Shown one piece after another: positions 1 through 10,018 of a DNA stretch of 64,000 nt; the stretch's first letter is position 1, and each line of letters begins with the position of its first letter. The notes beneath the pieces were generated by a model. The model saw nothing but the letters and a program-made list of their open reading frames with translations. It was not told the origin of the DNA and made no database searches. The position numbers and the translations under genes were made by a program. Source of the DNA: Pseudomonadales bacterium (GTDB lineage: Bacteria > Pseudomonadota > Gammaproteobacteria > Pseudomonadales > Azotimanducaceae). Location: positions 99,558-163,557 of the forward strand of contig WTGV01000019.1 of NCBI GenBank assembly GCA_011525295.1, read 5' to 3'.

Positions 1-2
1 TG

Positions 3-548
3 AGAATCTATAACGAGTATAAGCGAGACGAAGACTACGTATTTTTGGGAGATTCGTGTACTGATCCAAGTGTTTTCTCCAGACAGATTGTTGAGTGTAA
101 GAGCTTCAAAAACGATACCCTACGTTTAAGTCACAGGGTCGCTATGAAAATAGTGAAATTTCTACAAATCGATCAGGTGCATGCTGGGACGTTTTCACAA
201 GTGGGAGCATACCCGATGTTCCTTTGTGAAGGTATCATGCAACCTATACCTGAACCTGTGTTTGATGGAACACAGTGGCATTATGTTTGGCGTACGACGT
301 ATCACATGGTGATCGCTAGTGCCAAGAAGAAGTTAGTCGAGGCCGACAAATTCAATCACTCGAAAATGAAATGGTCCTATTTTCAATCGGAACCGAACAA
401 CGATTGGTCCGATGATTGGAACACAAACAGCTTTCTTTCCAAAGGAGATCTTCTCAAACTCATCCTGAACTTTCCCAGCATGTACCGATTAGCTAACGAC
501 ATTCGAGGTGATCGAAAAGACTTAAAACTCAGTTCAGAATGGATTTGA
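3..548 (+). CDS. Hypothetical protein, 5' end outside the window
   Basis: The reading frame is open from base 3, so the true start probably lies upstream of the window. A TTG at base 45 is the first possible start inside it, but the frame before it (RIYNEYKRDEDYVFLGD) reads like normal coding sequence. I do not recognise the family. The visible part is soluble, with no signal peptide or membrane segment, and is rich in Trp, Asn and Asp near the C-terminus. It ends 77 bases before the strong ribosome binding site of the next gene on the same strand. No function is proposed. Confidence 0.6.
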   Translation, partial: RIYNEYKRDEDYVFLGDSCTDPSVFSRQIVECKSFKNDTLRLSHRVAMKIVKFLQIDQVHAGTFSQVGAYPMFLCEGIMQPIPEPVFDGTQWHYVWRTTYHMVIASAKKKLVEADKFNHSKMKWSYFQSEPNNDWSDDWNTNSFLSKGDLLKLILNFPSMYRLANDIRGDRKDLKLSSEWI

Positions 549-625
549 CCAACCTGCGGTGTAGGAGAGGTCAATTAGCAACTAAAATCCTAATTAGTTG
601 TCTACAGTACAACAAGGAGGGCTCA

Positions 626-2893
626 ATGGCAAATTTTGAACTCAACTCAAAGTGCAGCGTCAAGCACCATCCACTAGTTGGCATTTGTTCGATATTGGGT
701 GTTTGTCTATTCTTACAAACTGGATGTAGCCGCGGTCCGAATCCTGTAGCTCTCGAAATTGACATTGAAGAAGATACCTCTGCATCGATCACTCTTACAA
801 CTACTGAAACCTCTGACCGTGAAGTTTCCTACCAAATCTCGACATTTCCTGAACACGGGTCAATTAGTGGTACTCCCCCGAACATTTACTACTCTCCATC
901 CACAAATTACTTTGGCAGCGATGAGTTCGAGTATGTGACTCTGCGCAGAAATGGTCGTGTATCCAAACCCGCTAACGTAAAAATAGACATTGCCGCGGTT
1001 AATGATCCCCCAGTCGCCGAACCCGTTCAAGCAACAACAGCGGTCAACATGGTTGTACTGATCGATCCCCAAGCGATTGATGTAGACGGACAAGTCGTTG
1101 ACTATCAAATCGCGACCCCTCCAGGGTACGGTAAAGTGGAGTTAAATGGCGCGAAGTTTCGATTCACTCCCAGTACTGGATTTTTGGGCGACGATAGTTT
1201 TGAATATGTCGCTATTGACGATTCTGGATTGCGTTCAGCTACTGCGAAAGTGACCGTTCGAGTTAGCTTACGTCCCCAAGAACAGGTATCGATAGACGAA
1301 GACACCGATGGAAGTGAAACTGTCGCTGTACCTAGTGAGCCATCCGAGCCAGTAACGACCATACCGGAAGACATAGCTTCAACCAACATACCCGACAACT
1401 CTCTTCCCGAAGTTGAAGACTTGGATGTAGTAATGCTTGAGGATTCCGATACTCAAGTGGAACTAAAAGCTACTGATACAGATGGAACAGTCTCGCGATT
1501 CGGTATCACAACGTTGCCCGCACATGGCACTCTGAGTGGGTCAGGATCAAAACGAACCTACAGACCCTCCAAGGACTTTTTTGGCACGGATTCGTTTGCT
1601 TACGTTGCAATAGACGATCAAGGTGGGGTCTCACAACCCGCCGTAGTGTCCATTACGATTGATTCGGTCAATGACCGTCCGACCGCGGATTCCTCGACCT
1701 GGGTTACCGTCGAAGACAGCACGGGTATATACATTGACTTGCGAGCACAAGATTCTGACGGTTCTATCTTGTCTTACACGATCGTTCAATCCCCTTCGCA
1801 TGGCAGAGTCGACGATATTGGAGGTGGTCGCTGGCTCTACATTCCGCAGGAAAACTTCTCGGGCTATGACACGTTCCATTGGGTCGCAATAGATGATGAA
1901 GGTGATCGAAGTCTCGAAGCAACCACTACCGTAACCGTAACCGAGCAACCCGATCCACCGACGATCCGGTTGCGAAAGACTCAGTTTGAGACGACGGTAG
2001 GTACGCAACTAGACATTGACGTTAGAGTCTCCGATCCGGAAAACGACGTTGACCGATTTGAAATTAGACAAACTCCGCGTGCTAATGGCAGATTTCACCC
2101 CAATAGCGGTACGGTGGATGAGCTAGACTATCTGCGCTTCGAAGCGACGAAACGCGGGATCAGTACCTACCGTCTAGAGGTGCGTGATCGATCAGGATTA
2201 AGTGCTTTCGCTACTTTCACAATCGAAGTAATTAATACACCACCGGTCGTGCAGTTGCCAACCCCCAGTTATGATCGATCAGCCGGGGTTGTGAATTTCA
2301 CCCTGCGAGTTCGTGATCCGGATGGTACCATTCAAAGTTTCGTGATTCAAACCATCGACAACCGGAGAGCCGATAGCATTAAAGTGAATGGGACAAGTGT
2401 CACGGATGCTATTTCTTTTACCACTGGAGGTGCGTGCGAGACTGATGACGGTGCTTGGTGTAACTTAAACGTGGCCTATAAACCTGACGTAATTGACGGA
2501 CACTCGCGCCGCATTCGAGTTTACGCTATTGACGATGAGGGAGCTTCTTCGCCAAAAGACTTTATCAGAATCGAGACGAGACAGCTTCAAGTTGCGCGAC
2601 ATGTCGTGGTAGACGATGACGACGACGATGAGCAATGGCAATCGCCGAATCCTCGCGTTCCACCCCGTACTCCACCAACACCATCCGATCCTCCTTCGCG
2701 ACCGCCAAACGACACTAGCAAAACAACACCACCTGATCCGTCACAGCCACCTGAAACGACCGAGCCTGAAGATGATGATGACGACAGCTCGTCTTCGAGC
2801 GCCTCAGACGCAGCGGTTGTTGATCGTGTCGACGAAGAAGAGAAAAAGAAGGTAACTAATCCAAACCGAGAAGTGCCCCGCGTACGTAATTAG
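626..2893 (+). CDS. Lipoprotein with tandem cadherin-like/Ig-like repeats
   Basis: A 755-residue exported lipoprotein, probably at the cell surface or in the outer membrane. The start at 626 is chosen because AAGGAGG lies just upstream and the protein then begins with a signal peptide ending in the lipobox LQTGC. The frame is open from 539, but that gives an odd 29-residue extension. At least four tandem domains of about 90 residues follow. They carry signatures such as GSDEFEYV, GDDSFEYVAIDD and GTDSFAYVAIDD with NDPP/NDRP linkers, typical of the bacterial cadherin-like repeats of adhesins. The last 140 residues are low complexity: an Asp run, a Pro/Thr linker, another Asp run and a Ser run. 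The acidic runs could bind calcium. An adhesin-like or scaffolding role is inferred. A clear terminator follows. Confidence 0.8.
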   Translation: MANFELNSKCSVKHHPLVGICSILGVCLFLQTGCSRGPNPVALEIDIEEDTSASITLTTTETSDREVSYQISTFPEHGSISGTPPNIYYSPSTNYFGSDEFEYVTLRRNGRVSKPANVKIDIAAVNDPPVAEPVQATTAVNMVVLIDPQAIDVDGQVVDYQIATPPGYGKVELNGAKFRFTPSTGFLGDDSFEYVAIDDSGLRSATAKVTVRVSLRPQEQVSIDEDTDGSETVAVPSEPSEPVTTIPEDIASTNIPDNSLPEVEDLDVVMLEDSDTQVELKATDTDGTVSRFGITTLPAHGTLSGSGSKRTYRPSKDFFGTDSFAYVAIDDQGGVSQPAVVSITIDSVNDRPTADSSTWVTVEDSTGIYIDLRAQDSDGSILSYTIVQSPSHGRVDDIGGGRWLYIPQENFSGYDTFHWVAIDDEGDRSLEATTTVTVTEQPDPPTIRLRKTQFETTVGTQLDIDVRVSDPENDVDRFEIRQTPRANGRFHPNSGTVDELDYLRFEATKRGISTYRLEVRDRSGLSAFATFTIEVINTPPVVQLPTPSYDRSAGVVNFTLRVRDPDGTIQSFVIQTIDNRRADSIKVNGTSVTDAISFTTGGACETDDGAWCNLNVAYKPDVIDGHSRRIRVYAIDDEGASSPKDFIRIETRQLQVARHVVVDDDDDDEQWQSPNPRVPPRTPPTPSDPPSRPPNDTSKTTPPDPSQPPETTEPEDDDDDSSSSSASDAAVVDRVDEEEKKKVTNPNREVPRVRN

Positions 2894-2923
2894 TACATCT
2901 TCGGACGCTCTCGGACCCTTCAC

Positions 2924-2955
2924 AAAAAAGCCGTCTTCAAGACGGCTTTTCTTTT
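2924..2955 (+). terminator. Rho-independent terminator after the repeat lipoprotein
   Basis: GCCGTC and GACGGC pair around a TTCAA loop (2930-2946). An A run precedes the stem and TTTTCTTTT follows it. It lies 37 bases after the lipoprotein stop codon, and its flanking A and T tracts mean it could work in both directions. Confidence 0.85.
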
Positions 2956-3064
2956 AGTTGGTCTAGCGCGACCGCTACGTAGCTCTGGAGTTAATCACCC
3001 AGCTGCATAACACCGTTCAACAACAAAGGATTTGTGTTTTGCTTCAAACTATACATGTTCGTCG

Positions 3065-3634
3065 TTAGAAGCGGTATCGAAAAATCGTGTTGACCGTCTG
3101 AGCTTTGGCATCCCCGTAATATTGCGTTACTGAAAATTCAAGCGAAGCTTTCTCATTGATATGAAGCATTACACCTCCTGAGAGGAACGCATCGGTACCA
3201 CTATCTTCGCAAGCTACGAAACCACAAAGGTCAACCTCATTCACTGAAACCCGTTCAGAATCGACCGAGTAACTAAAAATGCCACCTTTCCAGATACCGG
3301 AAATTTGGTTGTTGAGTGGAAGCGTAAACGTACCGCCTAAGGAGATGTAGGTGTTTCCAACAGTCGATATGTCATAAACGCTTACCGGCACACCCAGGCT
3401 ATTGAGTATGGAATCTGGGCTAAGTTCGGGTGCAAAATCAACGAAGCCCTCAATACCGAAACGCTCAGTGATTTGCCAACCCAGTCCACCGCGAAAACCA
3501 GCCCCGTCCCCGACTCCGGTTTCGAGATCCTCATCAAAATTGATGAATCCGCCAAATACGTACCATGGCGTCTGTTGCGCCGAGCATGGGGCGGCTACTA
3601 CGAAAAGGGACAAGAGTAAGACTGCAAATTTCAT
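3065..3634 (-). CDS. Small outer-membrane beta-barrel-like protein (family A)
   Basis: A 189-residue protein with a clear Sec signal peptide ending near APCSAQQ, then alternating hydrophobic/polar strands and a C-terminal Phe (FRYRF) as in outer-membrane barrels. A GAGGT ribosome binding site supports the ATG. It shares a motif with four other intact genes in the window: a glycine-rich hairpin (VGDGAGFRGGLGWQ), then FGIEGFVDFAPEL, then an NTY...GGTF strand. A Cys pair (CGFVAC) lies near residue 150. The function is unknown; similar small barrels are often annotated only as outer membrane beta-barrel protein. Confidence 0.75.
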   Translation of the reverse strand: MKFAVLLLSLFVVAAPCSAQQTPWYVFGGFINFDEDLETGVGDGAGFRGGLGWQITERFGIEGFVDFAPELSPDSILNSLGVPVSVYDISTVGNTYISLGGTFTLPLNNQISGIWKGGIFSYSVDSERVSVNEVDLCGFVACEDSGTDAFLSGGVMLHINEKASLEFSVTQYYGDAKAQTVNTIFRYRF

Positions 3635-3702
3635 GAGATATTACCTCGCGTCATCTAATTTGAAAGAGGATTCGAATCCAAACATTGTACGAACAGGTGG
3701 AA

Positions 3703-3728
3703 GAAGGCGAGGGGTCACCCTCGCCTTC
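3703..3728 (-). terminator. Perfect 11-bp hairpin, likely terminator of the subtilase gene
   Basis: GAAGGCGAGGG and CCCTCGCCTTC pair around a GTCA loop. The hairpin lies 32 bases past the stop of the minus-strand subtilase and before the next minus-strand gene. There is only a short pyrimidine stretch and no long T run after it on the minus strand, so it may be a weak terminator or an mRNA-end stabiliser. Confidence 0.55.
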
Positions 3729-3759
3729 TAAACCTAGGCACTTTTTACCGATACTGAGC

Positions 3760-6700
3760 TTAATTAGACGCCGGAAGTTCAACCATCACGTCGCTTGAAT
3801 AGTCTCCTGTTGTATCGTCGATCGTCATCTCAAATACCAATCGATAGTCCCGTGCGTCGGGAGGATCGTACGGACACAACTGATTATCCGTTCTCGTCTC
3901 TCCTGCAACATCAATCCAAGCTTGACCAAGACCATTGCGGACCTGCCATTTTGAGTTATTCACTGTGTAGGAAACATCCTCAATCTGACGATTGTTGAAT
4001 GATTCACACTGGGTAAAACTAAGAGTGTCCAACTTTATCGAGCTCGGTTCAACATCCATCGCAACTAAGCGCACTAAATACTGGTCGTATATAAGATCAA
4101 GATCTTCAAAGTCCGGTCGCTCAATCGGACTGCTTTCTACTGTTACTCGTTCAAAGCGATGTATGGAATCTATCCAATCATCGACGACAACGTACGAAAA
4201 CTTGCCTTGCTGAGTGTATATTCCAAACAACGCATCTACCGCGTCTCTAAATAGTGGAATTTGATTTCCATATCGATCCGGTTGTTCGTCCGATGACCAG
4301 TCGGATACATAAAACGCTCCCGAGTCTTCTTCGTAGGTGACCACATAGTTCATAGAGGGAACACGGTACAAGGCGTTCGAGCGACAGAAGACTTCGATGG
4401 AAGGATCGCGCGTATTGTGGATACTGTTGATGAGACAGTGTCCGGAGCCCCAGTCCCAACGAAAAGGACGCCGAATATGAGAGGGGAAGAACTCGAAGGG
4501 ATTCGATGCGCCCTCAATGTAAAAGCTGTCGATGGCGGCGATTGGTGTGGGATTTGGGCGGTCTGTTGTAAGATCAAACAAGGCAACTGCCGGACTATTC
4601 TGTCCAACAGCGAACAAAAAGTCTCCACTAGCGTCGAGCGTTATGCTTGCACCATCGAATCGGTTGGAATTTTCATTGAGACCGGTAATTGTTAACCAAG
4701 ATGCATGTGTGATTGTGGAAACTACACTTAGCAAGCCCGTCTGGTCATCTTTACGAAACGTAAAAATTCGATCATCTGAGAGTCCATACAGCAAATTCTG
4801 GTTTGGGTCAAACGTTACAGACTGTAAACCCTCCAATTCTAAGAGCGGTCGATTATCCAGTTTTAAGTCATGGGGCCTTAAAGAGGATGTCACTACTTGT
4901 CGAAGCGTCAATTCACAAGGTCCATCGACGCGGTAGGTTGCAATCGTTCCCTCTCCAATCTTGTAGATATAACGACCAGTGCCATCGTGCAAAATCTGGG
5001 TAGGAGTCTGCCGGAAGTCACTTACTACACTACAATTGGAAACCTCCCGAGTATGCTGATCCAATCCCTCGAACACAACAAAGTCAGTAGCTAACGGTGC
5101 GTATATCGCCTTACGGGCTGTATTCCAACCTAGCACCGAGAAGGTGGGGACGTCAACAGCTTCTCCCTCGGCGTCTTCGTAAGGAATCGTTTCAAGTACA
5201 ACGAGGTCGTCATTGTCATCCTCATCCTCATCTATCGAAGGGAGTCCAAGTACTAGCAATTCATCCTCGAGCGTTAAAAGTAATTTGTCGAGGTCATTAC
5301 CAACGATAGTTCCCGCAGTGGGATCGATCAATTCTTCGATGTCGTGTCCCGTAGGACTGCCAATTTCGTAGTAGTCGCGGCTGCTCCTTATCCAAGAAGG
5401 AGGGCGCGCTTCATCCCAGAAAACGTCGATCTCAGTCTGACGGGTGGAAAATTCCGTCGTATTGCTACGCATTGCTACTTGCACTCTATACTCTGTCCCC
5501 GCGTCCGGCTTGAAGATCGCCTCTGGTCTACCGCTGAGGATAAATGATCGATCAGTCGAAGTCACGAGATCCCACGCTTCATCGTCGTCGTCGCGTTTGT
5601 GAATAGCGAGAAAATACTGATCTGTAGCTTCTCGAAGATTTGCGTCCTGCCATGTTTCTGTTGAAAACTTCATCCATCCATTGAAACCGGAAACAGGAGT
5701 CCACGATCCCCAAACCGATGAATGAACACCTGCGCTCGTAATGCCGTTGGCGCGTGATTCGTCAGGTGTCGTGGTAGCATATTTCAATTCGAATGTCTCA
5801 GTTCCGGTTGTACCACTGATAGGGTGTGGGGTACCGATTTGGTCATACTCTGGAGTAGCGCCCCAAAGGAATGAATTGCTGGATCTATCTCGTAAATATT
5901 CCAAGCCACTATTTCGATGGACCACGATGTAATATGTCGTGCCATTAGTGGCATCAAGGACAAACTCCGGGCCGGTCGCAAGGTGTGTGAGAGTACTGAG
6001 GGTGGAACCCACAAAAGCGCTCAAAGTGTCGATTTGCGCTTCCGAGATGCGAAATGTGAATTTGCCAGTGCCAGGAGCTTCCCAAGACCACCAAAGTGAG
6101 TGAGAAGTTGTTTCTGCCGGTTCGCCCACTTCGATTGTACGATCAACACCACTGCACGGACTACACTTCGTTCTGCTCCCCTGAGCGCCAGAAATCTCAA
6201 TTGCTTCGGAGAACATATCGTTACTCATCAGAACCGAACTAGACGATTCCTCCCAAGACAATTCATAACTCCCTTGAAAATCGGTGTATTCTGAGTTGGA
6301 ACTGACGCAGATCTTGTACTCTTGGTTCTCGGACACGGGTACGTCGGCATCATAGTAAGAAGGATCTGAAATTAGACGAAGATTGTCGACTGAATCACCG
6401 AGGAAGACAAGAATCTGTGGTGGGTTGTTTGAATATGGAGCGTCTGCTTCGAACGCCCAAACGCCGGACGAAGGTGCAGTCCAAGTGAACCATGTCGTAC
6501 CGACGGCTACGTACCCACCAGGTTCACCTCGTTCAACTGTTGCATATGCATTATTTCCTGTTACTTCGCCACTTTCGCCGGTGAGTGCAATGCTATCGGC
6601 AAAGTCATCGTTAACTGGTTTCGTGTCAAGTTTTTGCCACGTGAACTCTAGGTCAGGAGCTCGTAAGTTCCCGTAACTATTCACGCGTAAATAGTAGTCT

Positions 6701-9700
6701 TTATCGGGTTGTAGATAAATCTCATACAGATTGGTAGTCCACATATTTCCGGCGGGTGGTTCAAACATGTTGTCAGTAGAGATTAGTTGGAACGACACGT
6801 TCGCGCGACTCGAATCTTGGCTGGTAACTTGAATACCGTATTTCGCGGCAGTGGTCGATGATAGTTTGTACCACGCGCTTCGAGACTGATCGTAACCCTC
6901 TGTGAAATTGAAGAAATCATCAACGTCCCAACCGCGCTGCGTGACAAACTCAAACAGCACTTCCATATCGATATAGAGTTCGCCAGGATGGCGGGCACCG
7001 GCGGCCAGATCAACAGATACTGTACCGGAATCGCCCGACAACTCTATTGCGCTTGTGGCGTAGTTGTTCGAAAGCACCGTGGATTTGGCAGGCAAGCTTT
7101 GCTCATCCACTAATACATCGACTGAGTCTACGTCGGCATTTGCATTCGGACTTGCTACGGACAGATAAAGTTGATGGCTACCGGTCTTCATCTCTGGTGG
7201 AAATACCAAAGTTACTTCTTGGTCTTCACCGGATACGACCTCCCCCAAAAACAGTGGATTTCCAATATAAAAACCGGTTAGATCTTGAACGGTCCCATCC
7301 TCTCGCGTGACTTGACTCCCAGGTTGCCACAACGATTCTTCATTGTCGAACCAGTAGTCACAATCACCATTACGCTGGTTACGACAAGCAATGTACAGCG
7401 CGACTCCTCCCGCAACAAATTCATCGTTGGAAACGGTTAGTTTAAGTTGAGGTCTTCTAGTATTGGCAGTATTTAAGGTATCCGATTCGAGTTCTATATC
7501 CAGTTGCGGGGTAGACTTTCCGATGAACATCCACGACACGGCAATGCGCGGCGCGAACTGGTACACATTGTGAGGTATCACCGTAATTCGTTTGGTCCCG
7601 GCATCAGGGTTAGCAATGATGAGATATTCCAAGTTATCGACCCGAGAGCTCGAGACAAATTCGCCACATTCGGTTACATCGCAGTCTTCGTCTGGTCCGA
7701 GATACAGATCAAGATCTGCCATCACAGCAGAACCAACGTTGTCGTTTGGAGGTTCGTCCCACGTTAAGACGATGTCGAGACGGTCTGTGTCTTCTGGCAC
7801 CTCGATTTCGATGTAGGCATATTCGTCGTTTTCGATTTCACTCACCGCGCTATGGCTTGACCAGTCGTCGTCTGGACCTTGCGTGATCGCGGTTCTTGCC
7901 GAAACCGAGCCCATCCCATATTGGTTATTGAAGTATCCGGTACCGTGTGTGTTCGTTCTGGGGGCGAACGCTTCTAGGTCGAAATATGCGTCCGGTTTAA
8001 TCGCGGTCGCCATGAGTTGTGCGCGCACTAGCGCAGGATTCGTTTTAAAACCGTCATCCGTTCCCATTAAAAGAGTTGCTATACCAGCAACTGCGGGTGA
8101 TGACATACTCGTACCGTCTTTGGAGACGTAACCTGATGTCGCGCCATTACCGTCTGCGGCAAGCACTCGGTCGCCAGTCATACCCACTTTCGGAAGCATT
8201 CGTCCGTCCGACGCCGGACCTAGGCTACTACTATAGTCAGCAAATAGTGTATCGGTCAACCATGCTACCGGGAGCGCGTTCTTCGCGGACCCGTATTCAG
8301 AGTACCCAAAAGATCGTGCATTACCCTGGGAAACAACATACACTTGGTCGTGATTCCAGACTGCCCAATCTAACTTTTTCGCACCGAGCCAATACCCTGT
8401 GTCTCTGGTAACTGAACTTAGACTCATGTTGATCACATTGGGTTTCATTGCAGCGGACTCCGGACCGTTCCACTCGCACGAAGATTCTTTGGTAAAGTAA
8501 TCCATGGCTTTGAGAATAGAAGTAGTCCGTGCCCCACGACGAAGAGGGTCCTTGATAAAAACCTTGGCAAATCGAATGTGTCTCACACCAGGTGCAACCC
8601 CGGCTCGGCTTCGGTTTTCTACTCCAGAACCGGCAAGAATGCTCGTCACGTGGGTACCGTGTCCGACGACATCAACCCAAAGATCATCTGTGTCTAGTTG
8701 TCCCGTGTCTAAAGTTTGAAAACTTTCGCCACAAATGCTACTGCCGGACACTCGTCGGGAAGCAGAAATGTCGGGGTGAGATAGATTTAAACCGGTATCC
8801 ATGACCCCGATGGTGACGTTCTGCCCTGCGACCCCGGTAAACCGACCATTCACTCCTGTGTGTGTTCTAAGTCCATCTGCGCCGGAAACGGGCACTGCAG
8901 AGTCAAGGGTCAGTTCTAGAGTTCCAACAGGTTCGACGGTTTGCACAAAATCCCATTCAGCAAGTTCAATTAACTTTCCATAGGGCACTGAGGCTACTAG
9001 AACTCGAATCGTTGGGTCCCAGTGTTCGATCTCTGCGCCAAGTTTCTCAATTTCGCTTCGCCAGTGTGAGAGGTTCGAAGTGGTCATGAGCGTAATAAAC
9101 ACGTCTTTGTTTTCAGAGCCAACGCTGGCATGAATTTCCTCTCGGAAGTTGGGACCGATTTTTTCGCTGATCGGCTTATTTCCTAGCGCGAGGACTGCCT
9201 CATGCGCTAGCAACTTCTTCAAACTGTCAATATTTCGAGGTAGTTGAACCCGTCGATATTCATTACCGCCTTCATATATTTCGACTTTAAGCGATCTGAA
9301 GGTATCGCGTTCGACGTTGTGCAAAAGATTTGGATTGAGTTGAACCCACGCATAGAAATAGTCCCGGTCTGAACTCTCTTCGGAGTTTGGAAACGAGATG
9401 GTAGAAGCGTCCTTGGTGAACCATGATAGGCTGGGATGAGTGTTAACGTCAACCGAAGGTGTCTTCGCGAGTTTGCCTTTTTTCATTTCACCTCGAAAGT
9501 CGGTGAGTTCAAATGTCTTTAACCCGACATTGACCGATTCCGTACTTTCGTTGGACGAACGATTTGTGCTCTCAACTGAAGCTAATTCGGGAGTCTCTTC
9601 CGAGAAGTGCTGAGACTTGTCTAATTGACTCTTGCTTCCGGTCTGGAGGTTTGATGTATCCGGTTTGGAAGTGTGTTCGAATTCAGTATCTGATATCTCC

Positions 9701-9801
9701 TGAGACTGTTCAGGCTTAAATATCACCTGATGTAAAAACACACTGAGGCAAACCAAACCCACAAGGGCAAAGCAAGAAATGGCGACACGAATACGTTGCA
9801 T
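3760..9801 (-). CDS. Giant secreted S8 (subtilisin-like) protease with PPC-type and propeller-like modules
   Basis: A 2013-residue protein starting after AAGGAGGAG with an N-terminal membrane/signal segment (residues 5-28). The subtilase triad is intact: Asp335 in IGVMDTG, His381 in GHGTHVTS and Ser565 in DGTSMSSPAVAG, with the oxyanion Asn in VSQGNAR. Residues 150-300 form a long propeptide-like region. After the catalytic domain comes a beta-sandwich region, then two repeats starting NDDFADSIALTGESG and NDMFSEAIEISGAQG that resemble pre-peptidase C-terminal (PPC) domains. A long region with lactonase/propeller-like strands (LEGLQSVTFDPNQNLLYGLS) follows, and the C-terminus ends in PASN. Most subtilases are 400-900 residues, so this one is very large. 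An extracellular or surface-bound degradative enzyme is likely. The substrate cannot be told. Confidence 0.9.
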   Translation of the reverse strand: MQRIRVAISCFALVGLVCLSVFLHQVIFKPEQSQEISDTEFEHTSKPDTSNLQTGSKSQLDKSQHFSEETPELASVESTNRSSNESTESVNVGLKTFELTDFRGEMKKGKLAKTPSVDVNTHPSLSWFTKDASTISFPNSEESSDRDYFYAWVQLNPNLLHNVERDTFRSLKVEIYEGGNEYRRVQLPRNIDSLKKLLAHEAVLALGNKPISEKIGPNFREEIHASVGSENKDVFITLMTTSNLSHWRSEIEKLGAEIEHWDPTIRVLVASVPYGKLIELAEWDFVQTVEPVGTLELTLDSAVPVSGADGLRTHTGVNGRFTGVAGQNVTIGVMDTGLNLSHPDISASRRVSGSSICGESFQTLDTGQLDTDDLWVDVVGHGTHVTSILAGSGVENRSRAGVAPGVRHIRFAKVFIKDPLRRGARTTSILKAMDYFTKESSCEWNGPESAAMKPNVINMSLSSVTRDTGYWLGAKKLDWAVWNHDQVYVVSQGNARSFGYSEYGSAKNALPVAWLTDTLFADYSSSLGPASDGRMLPKVGMTGDRVLAADGNGATSGYVSKDGTSMSSPAVAGIATLLMGTDDGFKTNPALVRAQLMATAIKPDAYFDLEAFAPRTNTHGTGYFNNQYGMGSVSARTAITQGPDDDWSSHSAVSEIENDEYAYIEIEVPEDTDRLDIVLTWDEPPNDNVGSAVMADLDLYLGPDEDCDVTECGEFVSSSRVDNLEYLIIANPDAGTKRITVIPHNVYQFAPRIAVSWMFIGKSTPQLDIELESDTLNTANTRRPQLKLTVSNDEFVAGGVALYIACRNQRNGDCDYWFDNEESLWQPGSQVTREDGTVQDLTGFYIGNPLFLGEVVSGEDQEVTLVFPPEMKTGSHQLYLSVASPNANADVDSVDVLVDEQSLPAKSTVLSNNYATSAIELSGDSGTVSVDLAAGARHPGELYIDMEVLFEFVTQRGWDVDDFFNFTEGYDQSRSAWYKLSSTTAAKYGIQVTSQDSSRANVSFQLISTDNMFEPPAGNMWTTNLYEIYLQPDKDYYLRVNSYGNLRAPDLEFTWQKLDTKPVNDDFADSIALTGESGEVTGNNAYATVERGEPGGYVAVGTTWFTWTAPSSGVWAFEADAPYSNNPPQILVFLGDSVDNLRLISDPSYYDADVPVSENQEYKICVSSNSEYTDFQGSYELSWEESSSSVLMSNDMFSEAIEISGAQGSRTKCSPCSGVDRTIEVGEPAETTSHSLWWSWEAPGTGKFTFRISEAQIDTLSAFVGSTLSTLTHLATGPEFVLDATNGTTYYIVVHRNSGLEYLRDRSSNSFLWGATPEYDQIGTPHPISGTTGTETFELKYATTTPDESRANGITSAGVHSSVWGSWTPVSGFNGWMKFSTETWQDANLREATDQYFLAIHKRDDDDEAWDLVTSTDRSFILSGRPEAIFKPDAGTEYRVQVAMRSNTTEFSTRQTEIDVFWDEARPPSWIRSSRDYYEIGSPTGHDIEELIDPTAGTIVGNDLDKLLLTLEDELLVLGLPSIDEDEDDNDDLVVLETIPYEDAEGEAVDVPTFSVLGWNTARKAIYAPLATDFVVFEGLDQHTREVSNCSVVSDFRQTPTQILHDGTGRYIYKIGEGTIATYRVDGPCELTLRQVVTSSLRPHDLKLDNRPLLELEGLQSVTFDPNQNLLYGLSDDRIFTFRKDDQTGLLSVVSTITHASWLTITGLNENSNRFDGASITLDASGDFLFAVGQNSPAVALFDLTTDRPNPTPIAAIDSFYIEGASNPFEFFPSHIRRPFRWDWGSGHCLINSIHNTRDPSIEVFCRSNALYRVPSMNYVVTYEEDSGAFYVSDWSSDEQPDRYGNQIPLFRDAVDALFGIYTQQGKFSYVVVDDWIDSIHRFERVTVESSPIERPDFEDLDLIYDQYLVRLVAMDVEPSSIKLDTLSFTQCESFNNRQIEDVSYTVNNSKWQVRNGLGQAWIDVAGETRTDNQLCPYDPPDARDYRLVFEMTIDDTTGDYSSDVMVELPASN

Positions 9802-10018
9802 CGAAAGATCTCCTCCTTAGATTAGGAACTTAAAGTATTGGACGGTTTCTCTAAACCTATTATGGCACGAACTATGTAAGAAAGTTCTACAAAGGGTCAC
9901 TATTTTGTTGATATCTCAAGAATGTAAGCCCCTGTTTAGAACAAAAAGATTGCGCCCAATTCGAATATAGGTTACGTTATTTATTGCGTACTGGATACTG
10001 ACGAACTGTCGACTATCA

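Noticed and set aside
3670..3682. GGATTCGAATCC resembling a tRNA T-loop
   Set aside because: No cloverleaf can be formed with the flanking sequence.
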